NCBI GenBank assembly: GCA_017550035.1
Contig: JAFYLS010000079.1
Coordinates: 65,925-102,222, forward strand
Direction of reading: 5' to 3'
DNA length: 36,298 bases
Source: Clostridia bacterium
Lineage (GTDB): Bacteria; Bacillota; Clostridia; Christensenellales; Aristaeellaceae
The translations under genes were made by a program, and so were the position numbers. Positions within the stretch are counted from its first letter, which is position 1. The number at the start of each line of letters is the position of its first letter. Of the stretch, positions 16,108-24,215 are shown piece by piece. Under the pieces are notes generated by a model. It did no database searches and was not told the origin of the DNA. It worked only from the letters and a program-made list of their open reading frames with translations.

Positions 16108-19037
16108 CCAGCAGGCCGAAACTGGCGGAAGCCACGAAAGAAATCAATCAGCAGACCGGAGTAATTCTGGAAGAAACCGCACGTGTCAAGCGTAACATTG
16201 ACAACGTGCTGCAATCTTTGCGTAAGCAGGAAGCTCAGTTCCAGCGCGCAGAAAACGAACAGCGGGATAAGAAGCGTCAGGAAGAGGCGCAGCAGCTGTC
16301 TCGTCAGCATACCAAAGCCTGGACCATGCCTGACGAACCTGAAAAGCCTGCCGTAAAGGAAGAAGCGCCTAAGGCGAAGGAAGAAAAGAAAGCCGCACCT
16401 GCCAAGCAGGAAGTGAAGCAGGAAGCGCCCAAGGCCGCAACTGTTCAGGAAAAACCTGTACAGGAAACCAAAGCAGAAGCTCCTGCCAAGCAGGAAGCCC
16501 CCAAGGCTGCGCCTGCTGCCAATCAGCAGCGTTCCCAGAATGCTGCCAACAACCAGCAGCGTCCTCAGCAGGGGCAGCAGAATGCCCGCCCCGCCAATCA
16601 GGCGCCCGCTGCCAACAATCAGCAGCGTCCTCAGAATGCTGCAAACGGTCAGCCCGGTGCCCGTCCTGTGAATGAACGAGGTCCCTATGGCCGTCCTGCC
16701 AATCCTCAGGGTCAGCAGGGTCAGCAAAATGCCCGTCCCGTCAATCAGCAGGGCCCCTATGGCCGTCCTGCCAATGGCCAGCCTTTTGCCCGTCCTGTCA
16801 ACCAGCAGGGTCCTTATGGCCGTCCTGCCAATCCCCAGGGTCAGCAGGGTCAGCAAAATGCCCGTCCCGTCAATCAGCAGGGTCCCTTTGGCCGTCCTGC
16901 CAACGGACAGCCCTTCAATAATAACCGTCCTGCGCTTCAGGGTCAGAACGGCGGCTTTGGCCGTCCTGCCGGCGGTGCTGCCGCGCAGGGCAATCGTCCC
17001 ATGGGCGGCAATCGTCCTGCGGGCGGTGCCGGTCGTCCTCAGGGCGGCGGTTTTGGCCGTCCCAAGGCGCCCGAACTGGCTCCCGTGGTGGAAAAGGAAC
17101 GCGTTTCCAATTACGATCCCAACAAGAAGCAGTATCTGCGTCAGCATGACCCCGAGCATGTGAGCAAGAACCGCAAGCAGCTGCAGAAGGAATCCTTCAA
17201 CGGTTATGATGATGAAACCGTACGCGGCGGCAAGCGTGCACGCGCAAAGAAGCCCTCTGTGCAGCAGATGATGGCGCCAATCAAGATTGAAAAGGCGTAC
17301 ATGACTGCCGATACCATCACCGTTAAGGATTTGACCGAACGTATCGGTAAGCCTGCCGGCGAAATCCTCAAGAAGCTGCTGATGCTGGGTATTATGGCCA
17401 ACATCAACTCTGAACTGGATTTCGATACCGCTTCTCTGGTGTGCGGCGAATTTGAAGTTACTCTGGAAAAGAAGATGGATAAGACGGCTGAAGATGTTCT
17501 TTCCGATATCAACGTGGAAGATAAGGAAGAAGACCTGCAGCCCCGTCCTCCCGTTATTACCATCATGGGTCACGTTGACCATGGTAAGACCAGCCTTCTG
17601 GACTATATCCGTAAGGCGCACGTTACCAGCACTGAAGCCGGCGGTATTACCCAGCATATCGGTGCTTACACCGTCGAATTGGACGGCCGTAAGATCACCT
17701 TCCTGGATACCCCCGGTCATGAAGCGTTTACCGCCATGCGTATGCGCGGTGCTCAGGCGACGGATATCGCCGTTCTGGTCGTAGCTGCCGATGACGGCGT
17801 TATGCCCCAGACCATCGAAGCCATCAACCATGCCAAGGCCGCTAATGTGCCCATTGTGGTTGCCATCAACAAGATGGATAAGCCCACCGCCAACCCCGAC
17901 CGTATCAAGGAAGAACTGACCAAGTACGAACTCATTGCAGAAGAATGGGGCGGCGAAACTATCATGGCGCCTGTATCTGCCATGACCGGCGACGGTGTGG
18001 ATGAACTGCTGGAACTGATCCTGCTGCAGGCTGATATGCTGACTCTCCGCGCCAATCCCAACCGTATGGCCAGCGGTGTTATCATTGAAGCGAAGCTGGA
18101 TAAGGCACGCGGTCCTCTGGCTACCGTGCTGCTGCAGAACGGTACTCTGAATATCGGCGATAACATCGTTGCCGGTACCGCTTCCGGCCGTGTGCGTGCC
18201 ATGCTGAATGACCGCGGCGAACGTGTAAAAACTGCCGGCCCCTCGATGCCTGTTGAAATTTCCGGCTTTACCGAAGTGCCTTCTGCCGGCGACGAAATGT
18301 TTGCTGTGGAAGATGATAAGCTGAGCCGCATGGTTGCTGAAGAACGCCGTGAAAAGCTGAAGGCATCCCGTACTGCCACTACCAAGGTGTCTCTGGATAA
18401 CCTGTTTGCCAACATCAATGAAGGCAAGGTGCAGGAACTGAACATCATCGTGAAGGCTGACGTACAGGGTTCCGTGGAAGCTGTGAAGCAGGCGCTTGAA
18501 AAGCTGAGCAACAGCGAGGTAAAGGTACGCATTCTGCACAGCGCCGTTGGTGCCATTACGCAGGATGACGTGAACCTGGCTGCCGCTTTCGGTGCTATTA
18601 TCATCGGTTTCAACATTCGTCCCGATGCCACTGCCCGCAATGCCGCGGACAAGGAAGAAGTGGACATCCGTCTGTACCGCATCATTTATCAGGCCATCGA
18701 AGATATCGAAAAGGCTATGAAGGGTATGTTGGATCCCGTGCTGAAGGAAACCATCCTGGGCCATGCGCAGGTGCGCAATGTGTTCAAGATCACGGGCGCC
18801 GGTATGGTTGCCGGTTCTTATGTGACCGACGGCAAGATGCAGCGTAATGCCAGCGTCCGTCTGCTGCGTGACAACGTGGTTGTGTTCGAAGGCAAGCTTT
18901 CTTCTCTGCGCCGCTTCAAGGACGACGTGCGTGAAGTGAACCAGGGTTACGAATGCGGCATCAGTCTGGAGAACTTCTCCGATATTAAGGAAAACGACGT
19001 GGTGGAATGCTTCATCATGGAAGAAGTTGAGTCCTGA
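16104..19037 (+). CDS. infB: translation initiation factor IF-2
   Basis: GTPase that brings fMet-tRNA to the 30S subunit. The product has 977 residues from the ATGA-coupled start at 16104; an in-frame ATG at 16074 has no ribosome binding site. After a short helical start comes a Lys/Ala/Glu/Pro-rich linker (~75-135), then an unusually long Asn/Gln/Pro/Gly/Arg low-complexity stretch (~140-320) built of repeated units. These are followed by an IF2N domain (~395-450) and the GTPase domain: G1 GHVDHGKT at 489-496, G3 DTPGHEAF, G4 NKMDKP. Domains II, III and IV complete the protein. The catalytic part is canonical; only the linker is odd. Confidence 0.97.
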   Translation: MTSRPKLAEATKEINQQTGVILEETARVKRNIDNVLQSLRKQEAQFQRAENEQRDKKRQEEAQQLSRQHTKAWTMPDEPEKPAVKEEAPKAKEEKKAAPAKQEVKQEAPKAATVQEKPVQETKAEAPAKQEAPKAAPAANQQRSQNAANNQQRPQQGQQNARPANQAPAANNQQRPQNAANGQPGARPVNERGPYGRPANPQGQQGQQNARPVNQQGPYGRPANGQPFARPVNQQGPYGRPANPQGQQGQQNARPVNQQGPFGRPANGQPFNNNRPALQGQNGGFGRPAGGAAAQGNRPMGGNRPAGGAGRPQGGGFGRPKAPELAPVVEKERVSNYDPNKKQYLRQHDPEHVSKNRKQLQKESFNGYDDETVRGGKRARAKKPSVQQMMAPIKIEKAYMTADTITVKDLTERIGKPAGEILKKLLMLGIMANINSELDFDTASLVCGEFEVTLEKKMDKTAEDVLSDINVEDKEEDLQPRPPVITIMGHVDHGKTSLLDYIRKAHVTSTEAGGITQHIGAYTVELDGRKITFLDTPGHEAFTAMRMRGAQATDIAVLVVAADDGVMPQTIEAINHAKAANVPIVVAINKMDKPTANPDRIKEELTKYELIAEEWGGETIMAPVSAMTGDGVDELLELILLQADMLTLRANPNRMASGVIIEAKLDKARGPLATVLLQNGTLNIGDNIVAGTASGRVRAMLNDRGERVKTAGPSMPVEISGFTEVPSAGDEMFAVEDDKLSRMVAEERREKLKASRTATTKVSLDNLFANINEGKVQELNIIVKADVQGSVEAVKQALEKLSNSEVKVRILHSAVGAITQDDVNLAAAFGAIIIGFNIRPDATARNAADKEEVDIRLYRIIYQAIEDIEKAMKGMLDPVLKETILGHAQVRNVFKITGAGMVAGSYVTDGKMQRNASVRLLRDNVVVFEGKLSSLRRFKDDVREVNQGYECGISLENFSDIKENDVVECFIMEEVES
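16689..16916 (+). repeat. in-frame imperfect tandem repeat within infB
   Basis: A 129-bp unit (43 codons) starting GGCCGTCCTGCCAAT at 16689 recurs at 16818 and matches until about 16916. Within each unit, shorter motifs encoding [14 protein letters not shown] recur. Flanking sequence to about 17060 has related GRP/GGN units. It codes for a disordered Gln/Asn/Pro/Gly/Arg linker. Confidence 0.85.
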
Positions 19038-19057
19038 TAGGAAAGAAAGGAACAGCC

Positions 19058-19429
19058 ATGGCTAATTTCCGTATCGACCGTATTTCTGAAGAAGTCCGTC
19101 ATGCACTGGACAGCATCATCCGTGAGATGAACGATCCCCGCATCAGCGGCACCTACTGTGTGACCCGCGCGGATGTGACCCGTGATCTTCGGTATGCCAA
19201 AGTGTATGTAAGCATTATGGAAGATGAAAAAGCGGACGGTATGATGCAGGCACTGAAGAAAGCTGCCGGCTTTATCCGTCGTGAACTGGGTTACCGTGCT
19301 CAGCTGCGCTATACTCCCGAACTGATTTTTGTGCGCGATCAGAACATCGCTTATGGTGCTCATATCGCTCAGATTCTTCGGGACGTGGATGTAAAGGACG
19401 AATCTGAAAACGATGATGAAAATGAATAA
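19058..19429 (+). CDS. rbfA: ribosome-binding factor A
   Basis: A 30S assembly factor acting on 16S rRNA 5' processing and cold adaptation. The 123-residue product has a KH-like fold with RISEEVRHALDSIIREMNDP near the N-terminus and LRYTPELIFVRDQNI near residue 90, both family hallmarks. The C-terminus is acidic. GAAAGGAA precedes ATG 19058. It overlaps nrnA by about 17 bp. Confidence 0.96.
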   Translation: MANFRIDRISEEVRHALDSIIREMNDPRISGTYCVTRADVTRDLRYAKVYVSIMEDEKADGMMQALKKAAGFIRRELGYRAQLRYTPELIFVRDQNIAYGAHIAQILRDVDVKDESENDDENE

Positions 19430-20390
19430 TAAACTTTTGCTGTCTGCGCTTTATGGCGCAGACAGCATTCTCATGTGTACCCATATCTCTCCTGATGGCG
19501 ATGCAATCGGCTCTATGCTTGCTTGCGGACGTCTGTTGGACAAGATGGGGAAAAAAGTATATATGGTATGTGCTGATCCTGTGCCGGCAAAGCTTCGCTT
19601 TCTTCCAGGTGCGGATAAGGTGCTTCTGCCGGATGCTTTGGAGGAAATGTCTGTTGATCTGGCACTGGCGCTGGATTGTGCGGATGAAAGCCGTATGGGG
19701 AAGTGTTTTGATGCATACAGCCGCTGCAAAAACCATGTGCAGATTGATCATCATGATACCAATCCGCAGTATGCTGCGATCAACGAAGTAGACGGGCATG
19801 CATCATCTACCGGATGCATGATCTGGCGGCTGATGAAGGCTATGAATGTAGAACCGGACAAAGAAATGGCTGCTTGCATCTATACTGCTATCAGCACGGA
19901 TACGGGAAATTTCTCTTTTTCCAATACGGATGAAGAGACTTTTGCCTGTGCGGCGGCTATGGTGAAGACAGGCTTTGATCTCAATGACATTTCCCGTAAG
20001 GTTCATCTTTTACGTGAAGAGAAGCATGTACGCCTTCTTGGAAGTGCGCTTAAGTCTTTGCGCTTGTTTGCGGACGGAAACTGTGCCTGTATGACATTGA
20101 CCAAAGAAGCGTTTGAAGCAATCGGTGCAGGAAACGAGCACACCGATGGAATCGTTAACTATGCGCTCAATATCCCCGGTGTTAAGATGGCATATCTGAT
20201 GGATCTGCATGAAGAAAAGCATAAGATCAGCTTCCGTGCCATTGCCCCTTATCGTGTATCTCACATTGCGGCGATGCTGGGAGGCGGGGGACATGTACTG
20301 GCTGCCGGCTGCCGTACGGAAATGGCGGAGGAAGAAGCTGCCGAACTGATCGAACGCGAAATGCGCAAACAGATTGAGGAATTGAAATGA
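19413..20390 (+). CDS. nrnA: DHH/DHHA1 phosphoesterase, NrnA-type nanoRNase/pAp phosphatase
   Basis: Degrades very short RNAs and dephosphorylates 3'-phosphoadenosine 5'-phosphate. The 325-residue product contains HISPDGDAIGS (from His24), the LDCADESRMG motif, the name-giving DHH at 112-114 (DHHDTNP) and the DHHA1 GGGGHVLAAG near residue 290. The start is ambiguous: ATG codons at 19413, 19416 and 19422 all overlap the rbfA end and none has a clear ribosome binding site, suggesting coupling. The gene sits between rbfA and truB, the standard place in Clostridia. Confidence 0.93.
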   Translation: MMKMNNKLLLSALYGADSILMCTHISPDGDAIGSMLACGRLLDKMGKKVYMVCADPVPAKLRFLPGADKVLLPDALEEMSVDLALALDCADESRMGKCFDAYSRCKNHVQIDHHDTNPQYAAINEVDGHASSTGCMIWRLMKAMNVEPDKEMAACIYTAISTDTGNFSFSNTDEETFACAAAMVKTGFDLNDISRKVHLLREEKHVRLLGSALKSLRLFADGNCACMTLTKEAFEAIGAGNEHTDGIVNYALNIPGVKMAYLMDLHEEKHKISFRAIAPYRVSHIAAMLGGGGHVLAAGCRTEMAEEEAAELIEREMRKQIEELK

Positions 20391-21271
20391 ATGGATTTAT
20401 CGACCTGATCAAACCGCCGGGGCTTTCTTCCGGCGGTGCAGTTGCTGCAGTGAAACGCCTGACCGGCGAAAAGGTTGGTCATGCTGGAACGCTGGACCCG
20501 GAAGCATCCGGCGTACTTCCTATCATGGTGGGGCGTGCGACCCGCCTGTTGAATTTCTTTTCTGAAAAGGAAAAAACATATATCGCAGAGATCTCCTTCC
20601 ATGGCGCCACTGATACGCAGGACGCACAGGGGCAAGTGATCGAAAAAGGATGCGGAAAGCCTGATCATCAGGCGTTTCTTCGCGTGCTTGAAGAATTGAC
20701 CGGTGAAATTGATCAGTGTCCGCCTGCCTATTCCGCATTGAAACGCGACGGAACCCCGCTGTACAAGCTGGCACGTCAGGGCATTGAAGTGAAAACAGAG
20801 TCCCGGAAAACATGGATCTATGCGATCGATGTATTGGGAGAAACAGAAGACGGGTACATGATCCGTGTACAATGCGGCGGAGGAACGTATATCCGTACGC
20901 TTTGCCATGATATTGGTCAGAAACTTCATCACCCTGCGCATATGAAGTTTTTGCTTCGCACGCAGGTGGGTATCTTCAATATTGAAAACGGTGTTACGCT
21001 GGAGCAGTTGCAGGAAGCAAAGGAAAACGGCATGCTTGAAGGCTGCATTCTGCCAATGGATGAACCGTTGGGCCACCTTCCCAGGATAGATGTGCCGGAG
21101 AAATTCGAGAAGCAGGTACTCAATGGGGTGGCACTGCTGGCGCAATGGCTTCATGCCGAAAAGGTAGAGGGTCCTTGCACTGTTTATCTACAGAATGAAT
21201 TGGTTGGCATTGCCCGCAATGTGGAAGGATTGATGAAGTTCCACGTAATCGTAAAAAACTACGCTGAGTAG
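20387..21271 (+). CDS. truB: tRNA pseudouridine(55) synthase
   Basis: Makes pseudouridine 55 in the T-loop of tRNAs. The 294-residue product has the catalytic Asp37 in GHAGTLDPEASGVLP, then KTYIAEI and the YSALKRDGTPLYKLARQG motif, with a C-terminal PUA-like tail. The ATG overlaps the nrnA stop (ATGA at 20387-20390). In many relatives ribF follows; here an ABC transporter does. Confidence 0.95.
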   Translation: MNGFIDLIKPPGLSSGGAVAAVKRLTGEKVGHAGTLDPEASGVLPIMVGRATRLLNFFSEKEKTYIAEISFHGATDTQDAQGQVIEKGCGKPDHQAFLRVLEELTGEIDQCPPAYSALKRDGTPLYKLARQGIEVKTESRKTWIYAIDVLGETEDGYMIRVQCGGGTYIRTLCHDIGQKLHHPAHMKFLLRTQVGIFNIENGVTLEQLQEAKENGMLEGCILPMDEPLGHLPRIDVPEKFEKQVLNGVALLAQWLHAEKVEGPCTVYLQNELVGIARNVEGLMKFHVIVKNYAE

Positions 21272-21289
21272 AAGTAAGGAGCGCGGAAG

Positions 21290-22054
21290 ATGAAGGGAAA
21301 GAAAAAGCGGCTGACTGGTTGGATCGTGGCGCTGATCTGGCTGCTTTTATGGAGCCTTGCTGCTGCCTGGATGGGCAAACCGCTGCTGCTTCCCGGACCA
21401 ATAGATACGCTTCATGCACTGGTGAAGATAGGGGCAACGTCTGCGTTCTGGCGCAGCGTGGGGCTTTCGGTGTTCAGAGTGATGTCCGGCTATCTTGCTG
21501 CGGTTGTGTTGGGTTCTCTCCTGGCGTTTGCGTGTCACTTTATTCCTTTGTTGGATGACTTTCTTTCTCCGCTCAGAACCATGATACGGACAACGCCTGT
21601 AACATCCTTCATCATTCTGGTGCTTTTGTGGCTGAGCAATGAAAATACCCCTGTTTTTATTGCTTTTCTGATGGTTTTGCCTATCATATGGACGCACGTG
21701 CAGGATGCGCTTGCCAATACAGACAGTCAATTGCTGGAAATGTCTTATTGCTATCGCTTCAGTAAAACTGCAAGGCTGATGCACTTATATATTCCGTCTG
21801 TACTTTCGCATTTTGCATCTGCATGCGCAACCGGACTTGGTTTTGCTTGGAAGTCCGGCATTGCGGCAGAAGTAATTGCTAAACCCATGTTTTCCATTGG
21901 CAAAAATCTGCAGGATGCCAAAGTGTATCTGGAAACGCCTCAGCTGTTTGCATGGACGCTCATGGTTATTTTGCTTTCTCTGGTGCTGGAAAAGGGATTG
22001 AAACTGGCCCTGGTACGCATAAAGAAGCAGGAAGGAAGGCGCAGGAAAGCATGA
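21290..22054 (+). CDS. ABC transporter permease, SsuC/TauC/ThiX-like
   Basis: Inner-membrane subunit of an importer of the nitrate/sulfonate/taurine/thiamine-precursor class. The 254-residue product has about six transmembrane helices. The EAA-like loop is recognisable around DALANTDSQLLEMSYCYRFS. The segment FAWKSGIAAEVIAKP is typical of the family, with LLLPGPIDTL near the N-terminus. Substrate cannot be read from sequence. GGAGCGCGGA precedes the ATG. The stop overlaps the ATPase start by ATGA. There is no substrate-binding protein gene nearby. Confidence 0.9.
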   Translation: MKGKKKRLTGWIVALIWLLLWSLAAAWMGKPLLLPGPIDTLHALVKIGATSAFWRSVGLSVFRVMSGYLAAVVLGSLLAFACHFIPLLDDFLSPLRTMIRTTPVTSFIILVLLWLSNENTPVFIAFLMVLPIIWTHVQDALANTDSQLLEMSYCYRFSKTARLMHLYIPSVLSHFASACATGLGFAWKSGIAAEVIAKPMFSIGKNLQDAKVYLETPQLFAWTLMVILLSLVLEKGLKLALVRIKKQEGRRRKA

Positions 22055-22611
22055 TTCTGTTTGAAAATGTGACTGCCGGGTATGAAGGACATACCATTTT
22101 TCGGAATATGAATCTACAGTTTCCCGACAATCCGTGCATTGCTCTGATGGGCCCTTCCGGCTTTGGAAAAACGACGCTGCTGCGTTTGCTTGCAGGACTG
22201 ATGGCGCCTGAAAGTGGAAAGATCACAGGAAATGAAGGGAAGATTTCCTTCCTGTTTCAGGAAGACAGGCTGCTTCCGTGGGAAACAGCGCTGAAAAATG
22301 TGGCGCTTTGTTCCGATGAGCAGACTGCATATCATCTGCTGAAGCAGATGGAAATTGAAGATGTACATCAATATCCCGGCGAAATGAGCGGGGGTATGCA
22401 GCGTCGTGTAGCCATTGCCCGTGCATTGGCATTTGGCGGAGAACTGCTGCTGATGGATGAACCTTTCAAGGGACTGGATGAAGGTCTTAAGAAGCGTGTG
22501 GCTGATGTCATCAAACAGCATGCGCCAAGGATTGTTATGACAACTCATGATGTGCAGGAAGCTGCTTTCATGGATGCAAACATTCTGCATCTTGACAGTC
22601 TTGCTGAGTGA
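22051..22611 (+). CDS. ABC transporter ATP-binding protein, compact SsuB/ThiZ-like
   Basis: Energises the adjacent permease. The 186-residue protein is shorter than the usual 240-260. It has Walker A GPSGFGKTT (34-42, with Phe where Ser is common), Q-loop Gln70, signature MSGGMQRR (112-119; LSGGQ is canonical), Walker B LLLMDEP (132-138) and switch His166. All elements needed for ATP hydrolysis remain. The ATG at 22051 overlaps the permease stop. AGGAAGG/GCAGGAAAG sequence precedes it. The last gene of the operon, followed by a terminator. Confidence 0.93.
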   Translation: MILFENVTAGYEGHTIFRNMNLQFPDNPCIALMGPSGFGKTTLLRLLAGLMAPESGKITGNEGKISFLFQEDRLLPWETALKNVALCSDEQTAYHLLKQMEIEDVHQYPGEMSGGMQRRVAIARALAFGGELLLMDEPFKGLDEGLKKRVADVIKQHAPRIVMTTHDVQEAAFMDANILHLDSLAE

Positions 22612-22613
22612 AG

Positions 22614-22648
22614 AAAAAAGCAGGGGAATGATGATTCTCCTGCTTTTT
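22614..22648 (+). terminator. intrinsic terminator ending the rimP-ABC operon
   Basis: Stem GCAGGGGAAT/ATTCTCCTGC (one G-T pair) with GATG loop, preceded by six A and followed by five T. Confidence 0.92.
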
Positions 22649-22672
22649 ATATGTAAATGATCGGCGGAATTT

Positions 22673-22701
22673 TTGACAGGAAAGACGATTTCTGGTATAA
22701 T
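22673..22701 (+). promoter_or_regulatory. perfect-consensus sigma-A promoter for the ECF S component/coaX genes
   Basis: TTGACA (22673-22678), exactly 17 bp, TATAAT (22696-22701), plus an extended TGG. This is the only full-consensus promoter in the window. Predicted start near 22708. Confidence 0.93.
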
Positions 22702-22707
22702 CAAATT

Positions 22708-22804
22708 GGATAAATGCGGATACCCGAGTGCGGGGTTCGACATCCAAAATGAGGAAGATTTTTGTTCGTCAGGTATCGGGTAACGAGCTTGAACGGAGGT
22801 AAAA
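22708..22804 (+). promoter_or_regulatory. candidate cis-regulatory leader RNA of the ECF S component
   Basis: A leader of about 97 nt. Helix A: CCCG (22723-22726)/CGGG (22731-22734) with AGTG loop, closed by GGAT/ATCC (22718-22721/22742-22745). Helix B: GTTCGT (22764-22769)/ACGAGC (22783-22788). The loop of B carries TCGGGTA (22776-22782), complementary to TACCCGA (22721-22727), so a pseudoknot or a switch that breaks helix A is possible. The ribosome binding site GGAGG (22795-22799) lies just after helix B. No known riboswitch class is recognised. Confidence 0.45.
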
Positions 22805-23380
22805 ATGAAAAAGAAATTGCAGTTCATGACCATCACGGCTTTACTGGCGGCGCTTGTGGTGCTGCTGGGATTTACGCCCATTGGATTTATCAATGTGGGT
22901 GTGATCTATATCACATTTCTTTGCGTCCCTGTAATTGTCGGCGCACTGGCGATGGGCACGAAATGCGGCTTGATTCTTGGCGCATGCATGGGGTTCGTCA
23001 GTTTTTATACGGCTCTGCGTGCGCCTTCCGCATTGGTAGCGCCGGTCATGCAGGGCGGCATAGTGTATGTTATTTTCATGTGCTTTATTCCCAGATTGCT
23101 GGTGCCGCTGGTAAGCTGCGGTATAAAGCACCTGCTGGCAAAGTGTAATCAGAAATTCTCTCTGGCATTAGCCGCTGCAGCCGGGTCGCTCACCAATACC
23201 GTGCTCTACCTTGGCATGATGATTGTATTCTACTGCGTGATCGGTATCGAAAATAGTGCTTTGCTGACCACTGTCGGTACCATTGTGCTGACAGCAGGGC
23301 TGCCTGAAGCAGGCGCAGCTGCGCTGCTTTCTACGCCTATTATTCTGGCACTGAAAAAAGCCAGGCTGATTCACGATTAA
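22805..23380 (+). CDS. ECF transporter S component, possibly pantothenate
   Basis: Substrate-binding membrane subunit of an energy-coupling factor vitamin importer; the shared EcfA/A'/T module must be elsewhere. The 191-residue protein has about six hydrophobic helices and the N-terminal pattern MKKKLQFMTITALLAALVVL with FINVGVIYITFL typical of the PF12822-type S components. Adjacency to coaX, 22 bp downstream, suggests pantothenate, but riboflavin or another vitamin is not excluded. GGAGG precedes ATG 22805. Confidence 0.82.
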   Translation: MKKKLQFMTITALLAALVVLLGFTPIGFINVGVIYITFLCVPVIVGALAMGTKCGLILGACMGFVSFYTALRAPSALVAPVMQGGIVYVIFMCFIPRLLVPLVSCGIKHLLAKCNQKFSLALAAAAGSLTNTVLYLGMMIVFYCVIGIENSALLTTVGTIVLTAGLPEAGAAALLSTPIILALKKARLIHD

Positions 23381-23402
23381 TATGGAATGGAGAAATAGAA
23401 AC

Positions 23403-24179
23403 ATGCTGCTTACCATGGATATTGGGAATACAAATATCAAAGCTGCTCTGTTTGACGGGGAAGAAATGGTGCATTACTGGCGCCTTTCCACGCAGCGCAC
23501 CTACACCAGTGATGAGATGGGCGTTATTATTACAAATTTGTTTGCTCATGAGAAGATTGATATTCACTGCGTAAAAGGCATCATGATGTCTTCTGTTGTG
23601 CCTACCATCAATTTTACGGTGGAACATATGTGCCGCGATTACTTTGGAATAGATCCTATTGTGGTGGCGCCGGGTATCAAAACGGGGATTGATATCAAGT
23701 ACGAAAATCCCCGTGAACTGGGCAGCGACCGTATTTGCAATGCTGTAGCAGCATATCATCTATACGGAGGACCTTGCGTTTTCATTGACTTTGGTACTGC
23801 AACTACGTTGGGTGCTCTGGACCGGCACGGTGCATTTCTGGGCGGCTGCATCTGTCCCGGTATTAAATTGACCAGCGCTGCGCTGGTATCCGGTACTGCA
23901 AAGCTGCCTCATTTTGAACTGACGATGCCTGAAAAAGTGATTGGCCGGACCACGGTAGCCAATCTGCAGTCCGGTTTGATTTATGGGCATGTGGGGCAGA
24001 TTGACTATCTTGTCAATAAAATGAGGGAAGAGATGAATGCGCCGGATGCCAACGTGGTAGCTACCGGCGGTATGGCGCGTCTGATTGCAGCCAAATCTTC
24101 GGTGATTCAGCATATTGACGGTTTGCTGACACTGAAAGGATTGCGGCTGATTTATGAAAAGAATGCTGCAATAAGATAA
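23403..24179 (+). CDS. coaX: type III pantothenate kinase
   Basis: Phosphorylates pantothenate in the first step of coenzyme A synthesis, with no CoA feedback in this enzyme type. The 258-residue protein of the ASKHA fold has DIGNTNIK at the N-terminus, GSDRICNAVAAYHLYGGP in the middle and IDFGTATTLGALD, then the GGCICPGIKLT segment. Start ATG 23403 has TGGAG ten bases upstream; an earlier ATG at 23382 would overlap that site. Confidence 0.95.
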   Translation: MLLTMDIGNTNIKAALFDGEEMVHYWRLSTQRTYTSDEMGVIITNLFAHEKIDIHCVKGIMMSSVVPTINFTVEHMCRDYFGIDPIVVAPGIKTGIDIKYENPRELGSDRICNAVAAYHLYGGPCVFIDFGTATTLGALDRHGAFLGGCICPGIKLTSAALVSGTAKLPHFELTMPEKVIGRTTVANLQSGLIYGHVGQIDYLVNKMREEMNAPDANVVATGGMARLIAAKSSVIQHIDGLLTLKGLRLIYEKNAAIR

Positions 24180-24215
24180 AAGAAGCACATTGCGTTGAAA
24201 GGAGGTGCAGGATAA

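Noticed and set aside
16689..16916. Possible CRISPR-like or mobile repeat in infB
   Set aside because: The repeat is in frame, codes for a disordered protein linker and has no unique spacers or palindromic units.
15915..18764. A 949-codon open frame on the minus strand opposite infB
   Set aside because: Same codon-bias shadow effect; the Ile/Gly/Thr repeats mirror the infB low-complexity repeat.
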